64,000 nt of DNA, from contig NZ_WBYM01000004.1 of assembly GCF_013283365.1 (NCBI RefSeq), positions 281,180-345,179 on the forward strand. Direction: 5' to 3'. The position numbers were made by a program, and so were the translations under genes. The notes beneath the pieces are model-generated. The model saw nothing but the letters and a program-made list of their open reading frames with translations. It did not search any database and was not told the origin of the DNA. This document shows, piece by piece, positions 19,919 to 27,739 of the stretch. Position 1 is the stretch's first letter, and every line of letters begins with the position of its first letter. Source of the DNA: Marinobacterium sp. xm-d-530. Lineage in GTDB: Bacteria; Pseudomonadota; Gammaproteobacteria; Pseudomonadales; Balneatricaceae.

Positions 19919-20058
19919 CGCTGTTGCTTAGCCTCGCGTCGACAGCGCTCCGAGCAGTACTTCACCTGCTCCCAATCGCGCTCCCACTTTTTGCGCCAGT
20001 TGAAGGGCTTTTGGCACTGCTCACAGATTTTGCTTGGTAGATTGAGTTTGTGGTGCAT
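19915..20058 (-). CDS. DUF2256 small zinc-ribbon-like protein
   Basis: A 47-residue protein read directly from the minus strand: it begins [15 protein letters not shown] and ends with [13 protein letters not shown]. Two Cys pairs (C12/C15 and C35/C39) suggest a metal site, and the [12 protein letters not shown] core matches DUF2256, a family often encoded next to cryptochromes. Its ATG overlaps the stop of the cryptochrome DASH gene by one base (TAATG), and its own TGA overlaps the next ATG. Its function is unknown; coupling to the two flavoproteins suggests a partner or maturation role. Confidence 0.85.
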   Translation of the reverse strand: MHHKLNLPSKICEQCQKPFNWRKKWERDWEQVKYCSERCRREAKQQR

Positions 20059-21362
20059 TATTTCATCTCGATGGGCCAGTCGTGGTAGTCGACACGATCG
20101 ATTGGCAGCATCATCTCTTCACCGCCCCAACGCTGTATAAATAGCCCCTCAGGGTCATAGGTTTGTGTCTGCTTCGCCAGATTGAATTGTCGATGGCCGC
20201 GCGGGTCTGCACCAACTCCACCTAAGTACTGCCAGTTCCCCCAATTACTGGCCAGATCAAAATCGATCAGCGCCTCTTCAAAGTAGGCCGCACCGTAACG
20301 CCAGTCAATGCCAAGCTCATGCACTAAGCAGCTCGCCACCAGCTGTCTGGCGCGATTGGATTGATAACCCGTTGCTTTCAACTGACGCATGGCAGCGTTG
20401 ACGATTGGGTAGGGGGTGGTGCCTTCAATCCAGGACTTCATTCGTTCTGGGTAGAAAGAGGTTAAGGGCTTACGATTAAATGGCCCAGTCTGGTGATAGA
20501 TCTTGTTGCCCCACTTGTGGGCATACCACTGGAAATAGTCACGCCACAGCAGTTCAAAAAATATCCAGTAGGTCGAGTCATTTGCAACCACATCTTCCTC
20601 ATAACGATTCAGCCTCTCAATGATGCGCTTGGGTGACAATACCCCTAGCGCTAACCAGGGACTGAATTTAGTCGAGCACGCCCACTCATCCAGACCATTC
20701 CTAGTCTCCTTGTAGGTGGCGGGTAGATCACTGGAGAAATAGTGTTCGAGATGGTCTAACGCGCTCTGCTCAGAACCGTTGAAGGCATTCTCGCTAGAGC
20801 AATCAATGTTGAATGTGGAACCCTGTTTATCGCCGAGAGGAGGTAGGCTGTCAGGTTCAGCAATACGGGCATCAACCTCGATCGACTCTATCTTCTTTCT
20901 AAAGGGGGTGAAGCTATCCGGCAGTTCCGCTAGGGCAAAGGGAAGTTGTCGCTCACCGTAAAGAGTGTGCGTCTCTAACACTGTTATCACTAGGTGCGGA
21001 AAGCGTGATGCGATCTCTTTAAGAGCGCTCTGCTCATAGCTGCCAGTGTGTCGAGAGGTGACTAAATGCTCGACTTGATCACGTAAAATGACCTGGCTTA
21101 ACGCTTCGACGTAATCGCTTTCAATCACTTCTAACGCCTGGTTCAGCAGGCTAAGTTTGCTGTGCAAGCTTGACAGTGCTTGGTTTAAAAACTGTTGGCG
21201 ATGCTTACCGATTCCTTTGAAACCAAATCGATTGGTGCGCTTATCCCTGGGGTGTTGGATGAAGAGACAGGTTAGCTGTTCGCTGTTACGGGCTTTATTA
21301 AAGACGGGGTTGTCATCAAGGCGTAAGTTGTTGGTGAACCAGAGCAGTGTGTGTCGATACAT
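20058..21362 (-). CDS. Cryptochrome DASH
   Basis: A 434-residue photolyase/cryptochrome with the N-terminal antenna domain ([16 protein letters not shown]) and C-terminal FAD domain ([38 protein letters not shown]). The GADPRG-type ending and the [13 protein letters not shown] motif place it in the DASH group, which repairs single-stranded CPD lesions or senses blue light using FAD and a folate antenna. It leads the three-gene overlapping set with DUF2256 and the Fe-S photolyase. A 67-bp gap separates it from the upstream channel gene. Confidence 0.92.
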   Translation of the reverse strand: MYRHTLLWFTNNLRLDDNPVFNKARNSEQLTCLFIQHPRDKRTNRFGFKGIGKHRQQFLNQALSSLHSKLSLLNQALEVIESDYVEALSQVILRDQVEHLVTSRHTGSYEQSALKEIASRFPHLVITVLETHTLYGERQLPFALAELPDSFTPFRKKIESIEVDARIAEPDSLPPLGDKQGSTFNIDCSSENAFNGSEQSALDHLEHYFSSDLPATYKETRNGLDEWACSTKFSPWLALGVLSPKRIIERLNRYEEDVVANDSTYWIFFELLWRDYFQWYAHKWGNKIYHQTGPFNRKPLTSFYPERMKSWIEGTTPYPIVNAAMRQLKATGYQSNRARQLVASCLVHELGIDWRYGAAYFEEALIDFDLASNWGNWQYLGGVGADPRGHRQFNLAKQTQTYDPEGLFIQRWGGEEMMLPIDRVDYHDWPIEMK

Positions 21363-21429
21363 GGGGCGATCCTATGGTTGAATCTTTGATACGCACTGCT
21401 CTGGGCTTTAGAGCACGGAGTGACTGGAA

Positions 21430-22392
21430 TCAATCGGGTTGGAAAATAGATCCTTTGATAGCCGCTTTGACCGTTTTGACAATCAACACCGTTAGCAAAA
21501 TAGAGACCAGTGTCAGCATCAGGTGGCTCAATGTTTGGAAGAAGAGAGTCTGGCTCTGCTCAAACATGATCAGTGTGCCAATGGTGAAGGCTGCAATTGG
21601 GAAAGAGTAGGCCCACCAAGAGACAAAGAAGGGGATTCTTGCAAAACGTGGAAGCTGCGACACAAGTAGCAGAACCAAGAACATCGCCGCGTAGTAGAGG
21701 ATGTGTGCAAAGTTATCGACAACGCCCTGATTGAGCTTCAAATAGGCAATAAATCCGACCGCGGGCGGCGCGATCATGATAAACAGTGTCGGCAGTAACT
21801 TCTCTGGGAGTGGCTCGTGAAAAATGATGCGGTTAAAAACTAATACCTTTAACACAATCCAGTAGACTATTCCGATCGCAAAGAAGAACCAGCTGACCTC
21901 GGTAAAGCCCAGCGTAACCCCGCCAATGGGTGCAATGATGTTGCCCACAATCGGGATGAACCAAGCAGGGGTCGTGTGTTGTACCTGCCAGCGAGCGTGG
22001 TGTATCCATTGATTCATCAAATAGAGCGTCAAGATCAGTTGGATTGAAGCGCCCATCCACCATACGGCCGTTGCCAGAGGTGTCATGATCTCCGCCATTG
22101 CGACCGCGATCAGCATTAAACCGATGGAAAAAGCAGGGAAGAAGCTGATTTTGATGGGGTGATTAAACTCGGCAATCACCTGATGAGCATGACGGCGCAT
22201 CTTTAATAGGTAGCTGATTGCCAGTGTTGCTAATAGAACGGCCGTAATCACTAACAGTACTTGCCACACAAGGTTAGTAATACCTAGAACCTCAGAGGCT
22301 TTTTTCCAAGCGAGGGTTAAGCCACTCATTCCCATTACCGTTGCGAACAGAGCCACCGGCATATGGGCTAGACGAGATGTCACATCATTCAT
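21430..22392 (-). CDS. SLAC1/TDT-family anion channel or transporter (TehA-like)
   Basis: A 320-residue integral membrane protein with ten predicted helices (two-helix repeats), starting MPVALFATVMGMSGLTLAW, the typical first helix of tellurite-resistance/dicarboxylate transporter proteins. It contains WFIPIVGNIIAPIGG and the following paired helices of the SLAC1 fold. It may conduct anions or dicarboxylates; the substrate is not visible. It lies between trmO and the cryptochrome genes on the same strand. Confidence 0.85.
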   Translation of the reverse strand: MNDVTSRLAHMPVALFATVMGMSGLTLAWKKASEVLGITNLVWQVLLVITAVLLATLAISYLLKMRRHAHQVIAEFNHPIKISFFPAFSIGLMLIAVAMAEIMTPLATAVWWMGASIQLILTLYLMNQWIHHARWQVQHTTPAWFIPIVGNIIAPIGGVTLGFTEVSWFFFAIGIVYWIVLKVLVFNRIIFHEPLPEKLLPTLFIMIAPPAVGFIAYLKLNQGVVDNFAHILYYAAMFLVLLLVSQLPRFARIPFFVSWWAYSFPIAAFTIGTLIMFEQSQTLFFQTLSHLMLTLVSILLTVLIVKTVKAAIKGSIFQPD

Positions 22393-22449
22393 TGTTTAAT
22401 CCTGTGAAATTAGATGGATCTAATATAAGGGCTAACCTTAATGGCAACA

Positions 22450-23130
22450 TTAAGATTGATCAATTGCTATCACCTCTATGGCATCGCTACTGATCGAAAA
22501 CTGAATGTTGAAGCGCTCCAAACTGATTCCGTAAATACGTGTCTCATCAGAGTGAAAGGCGGGTCTAGGGTCTTGCTTTAGAACCTCTTCAATGAGTGTC
22601 GATAGTTGTGGTTCTTTAGAGATAACCTCTAAGGCCTGCTCAGAAAATTGAATAGGTTGTTGCAAGGGTTCGGGCTGTTCCATGCCGGGGTAAACGGCAT
22701 CTGGTAGCGCATCAGAGTAGGGGATGTAGGGTTTGATATCAAAGACCGGGGTGCCATCGACAAGGTCGATACCGGACAGATTCAGGTGAACCCCTTGGTT
22801 TGTATTGATTGAGTCGAGTTTCACAACCGATAACCCCATGGCGTTGGGGCGATGTGTGCTGCGTGTGGCAAACACGCCTAGCTTCTCGTTGCCACCTAGG
22901 CGGGGTGGTCGAGTTAAAGGCTTCCAGCCGGCATTCAGGTTCTCACTGAACTGAAAAATCAGCCAAACGTGAGAGCAGTGCTCTAACCCCCTAACGGCAT
23001 CAGGGTCGTTGTAGGGTGAGACTAGCTCCAATACAGCTTGCGCGGAGGGCGCAAGGCCAGGCTGGCGCGGTGCGCCAAACTTCTCTTTGAATGGTGTTTT
23101 GATGAAACCGATCGGTTCAATACTGTGCAT
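22450..23130 (-). CDS. trmO: tRNA (N6-threonylcarbamoyladenosine37-N6)-methyltransferase TrmO (TsaA family)
   Basis: A 226-residue protein of the TsaA/YaeB family. The N-terminal beta-barrel domain begins IEPIGFIKTPFKEKFGAPRQ and contains FATRSTHRPNAMGLSVVKL (about 88-106), the S-adenosylmethionine-binding signature. The C-terminal part ending FNIQF is the usual short domain. It methylates t6A37 of ACU-reading tRNAs. It lies 4 bp after the SDR gene, so the two are probably co-transcribed. Confidence 0.92.
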   Translation of the reverse strand: MHSIEPIGFIKTPFKEKFGAPRQPGLAPSAQAVLELVSPYNDPDAVRGLEHCSHVWLIFQFSENLNAGWKPLTRPPRLGGNEKLGVFATRSTHRPNAMGLSVVKLDSINTNQGVHLNLSGIDLVDGTPVFDIKPYIPYSDALPDAVYPGMEQPEPLQQPIQFSEQALEVISKEPQLSTLIEEVLKQDPRPAFHSDETRIYGISLERFNIQFSISSDAIEVIAIDQS

Positions 23131-23134
23131 TCAG

Positions 23135-23953
23135 TTACATCTCTTCAATCGGTCTATCAGGAACGGCAGCGTCATCGTAGGCCCCCCAAATGGTTTGATC
23201 GAACTGAATGACGGATCCCGTCATCATGCCGCTGTCCTCTGAAGCCATCCATAGCACCGCTTTAGCGACCTCATCAGTCTGAAGAATTCTGCCTGCCGGA
23301 AGGGTGGCTGCTTTCCGATCAATAAATGAATCATCCCCCGTCTCTTGAGCGATCAGCTCTCGCTCGTGATCAGAGTTCATCCAGCCTATATCGAGCTGAT
23401 TGACGCGAATTTGGTTTCTTAACAGGGCATAGCCAGAGTTTCTGGTGAGTGTCGCCAAGGCACCTTTTGATGCGCAGTAGGGGGATAGAAAAGGTTGTCC
23501 GGCATGTTCTGACATCGATCCAATGTTGATGATGGCTCCTTTGATCTTCTCGCGAATCATCACTTTGACACTCTCTTGCATGAGAAAGAAGGGCGCCTTT
23601 GTGTTGATGGCGAACATTTGATCGAACAGTTCTGGAGAGGTCGTCAGTAGGTTGCCTCTATCCGTTAATCCTGCCGCATTCACCAATAGATCAACCCGTC
23701 CAAACTGCTGATCGGTCTCGGCCACAATGTTGCGAACCTGGTCTATTTGATCGAGTTCAGCCGCAACAAAATGGGTTTTAATGCCATACTGTTCCGCGAT
23801 CTCTGAAGAGACCTGTTTGCCTCTGATCTGGTTGCGGCCGGTGATAACAATTCCTGCTGCGCCTGCTTGGGCAAATTGGTGTGCGATGGCTGCGCCCAAG
23901 CCTTGAGTGCTGCCTGTAATGATTGCTACTTTTCCATCGATACGGTTCATCAA
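23135..23953 (-). CDS. SDR-family oxidoreductase, substrate unknown
   Basis: A 272-residue short-chain dehydrogenase. The cofactor motif TGSTQGLG is at about 14-21, the NAG motif reads VNAAG, and the catalytic YxxxK is SPYCASK. The Ile-Gly-Ser (NIGSM) supplies the catalytic Ser. An unusually long insertion near residues 215-235 (ETGDDSFIDRK) and the C-terminal tail ending DRPIEEM are not diagnostic. It is upstream of trmO on the same strand. No substrate can be inferred. Confidence 0.82.
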   Translation of the reverse strand: MMNRIDGKVAIITGSTQGLGAAIAHQFAQAGAAGIVITGRNQIRGKQVSSEIAEQYGIKTHFVAAELDQIDQVRNIVAETDQQFGRVDLLVNAAGLTDRGNLLTTSPELFDQMFAINTKAPFFLMQESVKVMIREKIKGAIINIGSMSEHAGQPFLSPYCASKGALATLTRNSGYALLRNQIRVNQLDIGWMNSDHERELIAQETGDDSFIDRKAATLPAGRILQTDEVAKAVLWMASEDSGMMTGSVIQFDQTIWGAYDDAAVPDRPIEEM

Positions 23954-24010
23954 TCTGTCCTAGTTTGATACTGACATCACCATACTGCTAAGTAACGACT
24001 ATGAAAAGCT

Positions 24011-24709
24011 TCATTGCCCAGGTGTTCTACAGATACTAATCGCTTCAATGTAAACCGTGCCCGCTGCTTTTAGTGCTTCAGATGCTCGGTCAAAGGTGGT
24101 ACCGGTGGTATGAATGTCATCGATCAATAGGACGTGACTGGGCGCTGGCTGATTGCAGTAGAAGGTCGAACCTAAATTGGTTTTACGTTCTGCGCGATTG
24201 AGAGAGGCTTGGTGGTCTGTTCGACGCTTTTTTTGAAGGGATTGCCGCTCAAGGGGGAGCTTTAAATAGCGACTTAAGTGTTGGGCAATGATCTCGGCTT
24301 GATTAAAGCCACGCAGCGCACAGTCGATTGGGTGGCTGGGGATCGGTATCAGTGTGGGTTGGGTGCCGAATCGAGAGAGATCGATCTGCTGTGCTAGCAG
24401 TTGGCTCATCCAGAAAAGGGGCTCTGGATTCTTTCCCTGTTTGATCTTCTGGAACAGCTCTCGCATGGGGAACTGGTAGATCAGTGGTGATTGTGCGGTA
24501 TCAAAATGAAACCACTCGCCATAGCAGTCTGGGCAGGATTCGTCTGGTTGATTAAGAGGGTAAGCGCAGACCTGGCAGGGGGTGCTGTTTTTAGCAAGGT
24601 CTGCAAAGCAACCTAAACAGAGTGGCTGATTGAGCGGTTTGCTGAGTCTGCATAATGGACATTTTGCTGAGTCAAATAACCACTCAACGATCGACTCTAT
24701 CTGAAACAT
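24011..24709 (-). CDS. comF: ComF family protein (double zinc ribbon, phosphoribosyltransferase domain)
   Basis: A 232-residue protein with an N-terminal zinc-ribbon region (CPLC, CLGC, CQVC, CPDC; about 17-62) and a C-terminal phosphoribosyltransferase fold ending in LLIDDIHTTGTTFDRA (about 190-205). ComF homologues take part in DNA uptake for transformation, and many non-competent bacteria also keep them. In pseudomonads comF stands divergent from the bio cluster. Here it is divergent from a BioD-like gene with 90 bp between. Confidence 0.9.
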   Translation of the reverse strand: MFQIESIVEWLFDSAKCPLCRLSKPLNQPLCLGCFADLAKNSTPCQVCAYPLNQPDESCPDCYGEWFHFDTAQSPLIYQFPMRELFQKIKQGKNPEPLFWMSQLLAQQIDLSRFGTQPTLIPIPSHPIDCALRGFNQAEIIAQHLSRYLKLPLERQSLQKKRRTDHQASLNRAERKTNLGSTFYCNQPAPSHVLLIDDIHTTGTTFDRASEALKAAGTVYIEAISICRTPGQ

Positions 24710-24808
24710 CAGTCTGGCCTCCTTGCCTATGATAAATTTAGTTTAGTCAGCGTTTTTAACTCTGTAAAATAGTCGCTCAAACATAATCTGAAAGGGGCAG
24801 TGCAAGGT

Positions 24809-25471
24809 ATGAAACAGCGTTTTTTTGTAACAGGCACTGAGGTCTCTTCACCCGTCAATGAGTTCAGTTGCGCGCTTTTAAAGCAGTCTAATCAGAAAGG
24901 ATTTAGCTCTCTTGGCCTCAAGCCAGTTGCTACTGGCTGCAGTGACGTGGAAGGAGAGTTAAAGAGCCAAGAAGCGCTGAATTTAATGGCTTGCTCCTCT
25001 ATTGAACTCTCCTATCTTCAGGTCAATCCTTTCTCGCTCGCCGAAAATGCTTCGCCACACATTGCTGCTGAGATGGCGGACGTTAGAATGAGTGCGGATC
25101 GAATTAAAGCCTACATGGGCGGTGCACTGATGCGTTCGGTCAACCTGGCGTTGGTTGAGGGAGTCGGTGGATGGCGGGCGCCAATCAATGATCGCGAGTC
25201 GATGGCCAGCGTCGCCCAGGCGCTTGGCTTTCCAGTGATATTGGTCGTCAGTCTAAATGAGAATGCGATCAATCAGACCTTATTAACCGTCGAAGCGATT
25301 CGTCGCGATGGTCTCGCTTTAGCCGGCTGGGTCGTGTCGCCGTCCGAGAGTGACTCTGATGAACGAGTAATCGAGTGGCTGAGCCGAGTGGTTCCAGCGC
25401 CTTATTTAGGTTCTCTCGCTAGCGAAGAGGGTGGGTCAGATCAGTTGGATTGGGCGCCACTAGGACTGTAA
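24809..25471 (+). CDS. BioD (dethiobiotin synthetase) homologue with lost ATP-binding motif
   Basis: The start is uncertain (GTG 24800 or ATG 24809; I use the ATG). The 220-residue protein aligns end to end with BioD from memory of the family: LGLKPVATGC, MACSSIELSYLQVNPF, LVEGVGGWRAP and LAGWV are retained. The P-loop that reads GTDTxVGKT in active enzymes is GTEVSSPVN here, so the Lys and Thr that bind ATP/Mg are Val16 and Asn17. The second active-site segment (normally V.LG.INH) reads LNENAINQ. The reading frame is intact, so this looks like a diverged paralogue or pseudoenzyme rather than a decaying gene. It overlaps the convergent esterase gene by 12 bp. Confidence 0.8.
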   Translation: MKQRFFVTGTEVSSPVNEFSCALLKQSNQKGFSSLGLKPVATGCSDVEGELKSQEALNLMACSSIELSYLQVNPFSLAENASPHIAAEMADVRMSADRIKAYMGGALMRSVNLALVEGVGGWRAPINDRESMASVAQALGFPVILVVSLNENAINQTLLTVEAIRRDGLALAGWVVSPSESDSDERVIEWLSRVVPAPYLGSLASEEGGSDQLDWAPLGL

Positions 25472-26218
25472 AAACCGCTCAACAATCTTTGTAAAAAGCG
25501 CAGGCTTCTCTGCGTGTGGCCAGTGCCCAGTCCCCTCGATGATTCTGAGTTGAACTTTGGGGAAGCGTTTAACCACCTCGTTTTGGTATTCAGGCTTGAT
25601 GTAGTCTGATTCGCTGCCTTTGATGAAAAGAGTTGGCCCGAGGTATTCCCCCTCACTCATGGGGCTGGCGATCTGATCATACTCGCGCTCAAGTGCCTCT
25701 AAGTTCATTCGCCAATCAAACCCCGCTTCTGTGCGATAGAGGTTCTTCAGAAGAAAGGCTCGAATACTGGCACTGTCTATGTGTTGACTGAGGTGTCGAT
25801 CAGCCTCGGTTCGGCTCTTGATCTCGTTCAGTGGGACCTGTTTTAGCCCTTTAAACACATCGGTGTGGTGGTGAGGGTATTGCACGGGAGCAATATCAAC
25901 CACGATTAATCGTGAAACGCGTTCGGGATGATTCAGTGCTAGCTCCATGGCGATCTTGCCGCCCATAGAGTGCCCCAATAGATTAAATTGCTGCAACCCA
26001 AGTTGGTCGGCCAGTGCCAGGACGGAGTCTGCAAAAGTGCTGTAGTTAAACTGATCAACCTGAGGAGAGCGGCCATGGTTCAGCATGTCGGGAGCGATGA
26101 CATCAAACTGCTGTTGCAGTGCTTTGATGGGACCGCCAAGATTTTCCCAGCTGCCGAATAGGCCGTGTAACATCAAAAGCGGCTCACCAGAACCGCTTCG
26201 ATGAAAGTGCAAGCTCAT
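25460..26218 (-). CDS. Alpha/beta hydrolase, YbfF-type esterase
   Basis: A 252-residue hydrolase with the nucleophile elbow GHSMGG (Ser84), the oxyanion HGLFGSWENLG segment and the catalytic His near the C-terminus (GTGHWPH). The pattern PDMLNHGRSP is typical of the YbfF esterase family and also resembles BioH. Next to a BioD-like gene, a BioH role (releasing pimeloyl-ACP) might be considered, but the YbfF-like features are stronger. It overlaps the BioD-like gene's 3' end by 12 bp and precedes fklB on the opposite side by 3 bp. Confidence 0.8.
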   Translation of the reverse strand: MSLHFHRSGSGEPLLMLHGLFGSWENLGGPIKALQQQFDVIAPDMLNHGRSPQVDQFNYSTFADSVLALADQLGLQQFNLLGHSMGGKIAMELALNHPERVSRLIVVDIAPVQYPHHHTDVFKGLKQVPLNEIKSRTEADRHLSQHIDSASIRAFLLKNLYRTEAGFDWRMNLEALEREYDQIASPMSEGEYLGPTLFIKGSESDYIKPEYQNEVVKRFPKVQLRIIEGTGHWPHAEKPALFTKIVERFLQS

Positions 26219-26221
26219 CGC

Positions 26222-26848
26222 TTACAGAACGTCCAGTAGCTCAACGTCAAATAGAAGCGTTGAGTAAGGAGGGATGCCGCCTGGAGAACCTTGCGCACCG
26301 TAGGCTAGGTTGTAAGGGATAAATAGGCGCCATTTAGAGCCTTTAGGCATCAACTGAAGGGCTTCAGTCCAACCTGCGATTACACCTGTTACGGGGAATT
26401 CGATCGGTTGACCGCGCTCGACAGAGCTGTCGAAGACTGAGCCGTCTGTGAATGTGCCGTGGTAGTGAACACGTACCTTGTTAGCCGTCGTTGGCTTCTC
26501 AGCATCCGCATCACCTGCCGATAGGATTTCGTATTGCAGACCAGACTCAGTCACTGTTACTTCATCACGCTTTGCGTTGTCGTCTAGGAACTGTTGGCCA
26601 GCAGCCGCTTTCTCTTTGGCTTCTGCTTCTTGTTTAGCGCGTAGGCGTTCAGTCAGCTCGTTGAATGCTGCTTGTAGATCTTCTGGTTCTACGTGCATCG
26701 CTTCGCCGGCAAAAGAGGCTTTAAGGCCAAAGGCAACCGCGTTGATGTCTACGCCGTCAAAACCGTTTTGTGCCAGTTGGTCACCCATCTGACGACCAAT
26801 GCCGTAGCTGGCGCGCTGTTCAGTTGTTTCTAATGTAATGTCGCTCAT
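26222..26848 (-). CDS. fklB: FKBP-type peptidyl-prolyl cis-trans isomerase (FklB-like)
   Basis: A 208-residue protein with an N-terminal dimerisation domain (about 5-75, ASYGIGRQMGDQLAQNGF...) and a C-terminal FKBP domain (about 115-205) containing KVRVHYHGTFTDGSVFDSS and RLFIPYNLAYG. There is no signal peptide, so it is cytoplasmic like E. coli FklB rather than periplasmic FkpA. It accelerates proline isomerisation in folding proteins. It is the gene before the esterase on the minus strand and has a 3-bp gap to it. Confidence 0.92.
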   Translation of the reverse strand: MSDITLETTEQRASYGIGRQMGDQLAQNGFDGVDINAVAFGLKASFAGEAMHVEPEDLQAAFNELTERLRAKQEAEAKEKAAAGQQFLDDNAKRDEVTVTESGLQYEILSAGDADAEKPTTANKVRVHYHGTFTDGSVFDSSVERGQPIEFPVTGVIAGWTEALQLMPKGSKWRLFIPYNLAYGAQGSPGGIPPYSTLLFDVELLDVL

Positions 26849-26897
26849 GATTATCCAAATGTTTCGTTTAAGAACGGCGCGCAGGGTAACATATTCA

Positions 26898-27710
26898 TTA
26901 CTGTTGAACGAATAGCAGTGGGTCTACGCGTTGGTTATTAAGGCTCACGCCCCAGTGTAGGTGGGGTCCTGTCACTCGTCCTGTGGCACCCACCAGACCG
27001 ATCTGTTGTCCCAGATCGATTTGATCACCGACTTTGACGTCAATTTGGCTCATGTGGCAGTACATGGTTGATAGGCCATGGCCATGGTCGATGATCACGG
27101 TATTGCCATTGAAGAAGTAATCTCCTACGGCGGTTACTTTGCCTTTAGCTGCTGCTTTAATCGGTGAACGATCGGGTGCAGCAATGTCCAGTCCAGAGTG
27201 GGGTGCACGTGGCTGATCATTGAAAAATCGTTTGAGTCCAAAGGCGCTGGAGTAGGGGCCTTCAGCAGGCATTGCTAGAGTCACTATTGGGTCTTCGTTT
27301 TCAGTAAACAGTTTGTAGGCGCTCTTTTGCTCAACCGACTCTCGTTTCCAACGTGCAACCTGTTTGGGATCGGGTTCGACGTATTTACGCTGCTTAATCT
27401 TCAAACGCTGTTCTGGATAGGCTTTATCGTCTAATTGGAATGTTAGCGTCTTGCCATTGAATTTTAGCTCCTGAGCTTTGCCAACGGTTGCCTTAAGGCT
27501 AATGCCGGCAACGGCAGTCCACTGTCCCTCTTTATCGACAACCATCACGCGGTAACCGTCATATGTCACTTCAGGTGCAGGCTCGCTGCTGGGCAGGCCT
27601 AGGTCTACGATGGCGATACCGCCCGGTACACGAGACTCTGTGGGCAGTGCTTTTGCAGTTAGGCTGAATAGAGCCAGTGACAGTGTCATCAGAAACAGGG
27701 GTAATCGCAT
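26898..27710 (-). CDS. M23-family peptidase (LytM-type), periplasmic
   Basis: The start is set at ATG 27710, preceded by GGGAGA; an upstream ATG at 27743 falls inside the end of xseA. The 270-residue product has a signal peptide (MRLPLFLMTLSLALFSLTAKA). A linker region with KYVEPDPKQVARWKRES precedes the peptidase domain (about 160-265), which shows the zinc motifs HSGLDIAAP (H-x3-D) and HLHWG with the upstream HGHGLSTMY. Such proteins cut peptidoglycan cross-links or act as amidase activators. The catalytic set is intact, so an active endopeptidase is likely. Confidence 0.88.
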   Translation of the reverse strand: MRLPLFLMTLSLALFSLTAKALPTESRVPGGIAIVDLGLPSSEPAPEVTYDGYRVMVVDKEGQWTAVAGISLKATVGKAQELKFNGKTLTFQLDDKAYPEQRLKIKQRKYVEPDPKQVARWKRESVEQKSAYKLFTENEDPIVTLAMPAEGPYSSAFGLKRFFNDQPRAPHSGLDIAAPDRSPIKAAAKGKVTAVGDYFFNGNTVIIDHGHGLSTMYCHMSQIDVKVGDQIDLGQQIGLVGATGRVTGPHLHWGVSLNNQRVDPLLFVQQ

Positions 27711-27739
27711 ACTCTCTCCCTTAATTATTAGTGTGCTTA

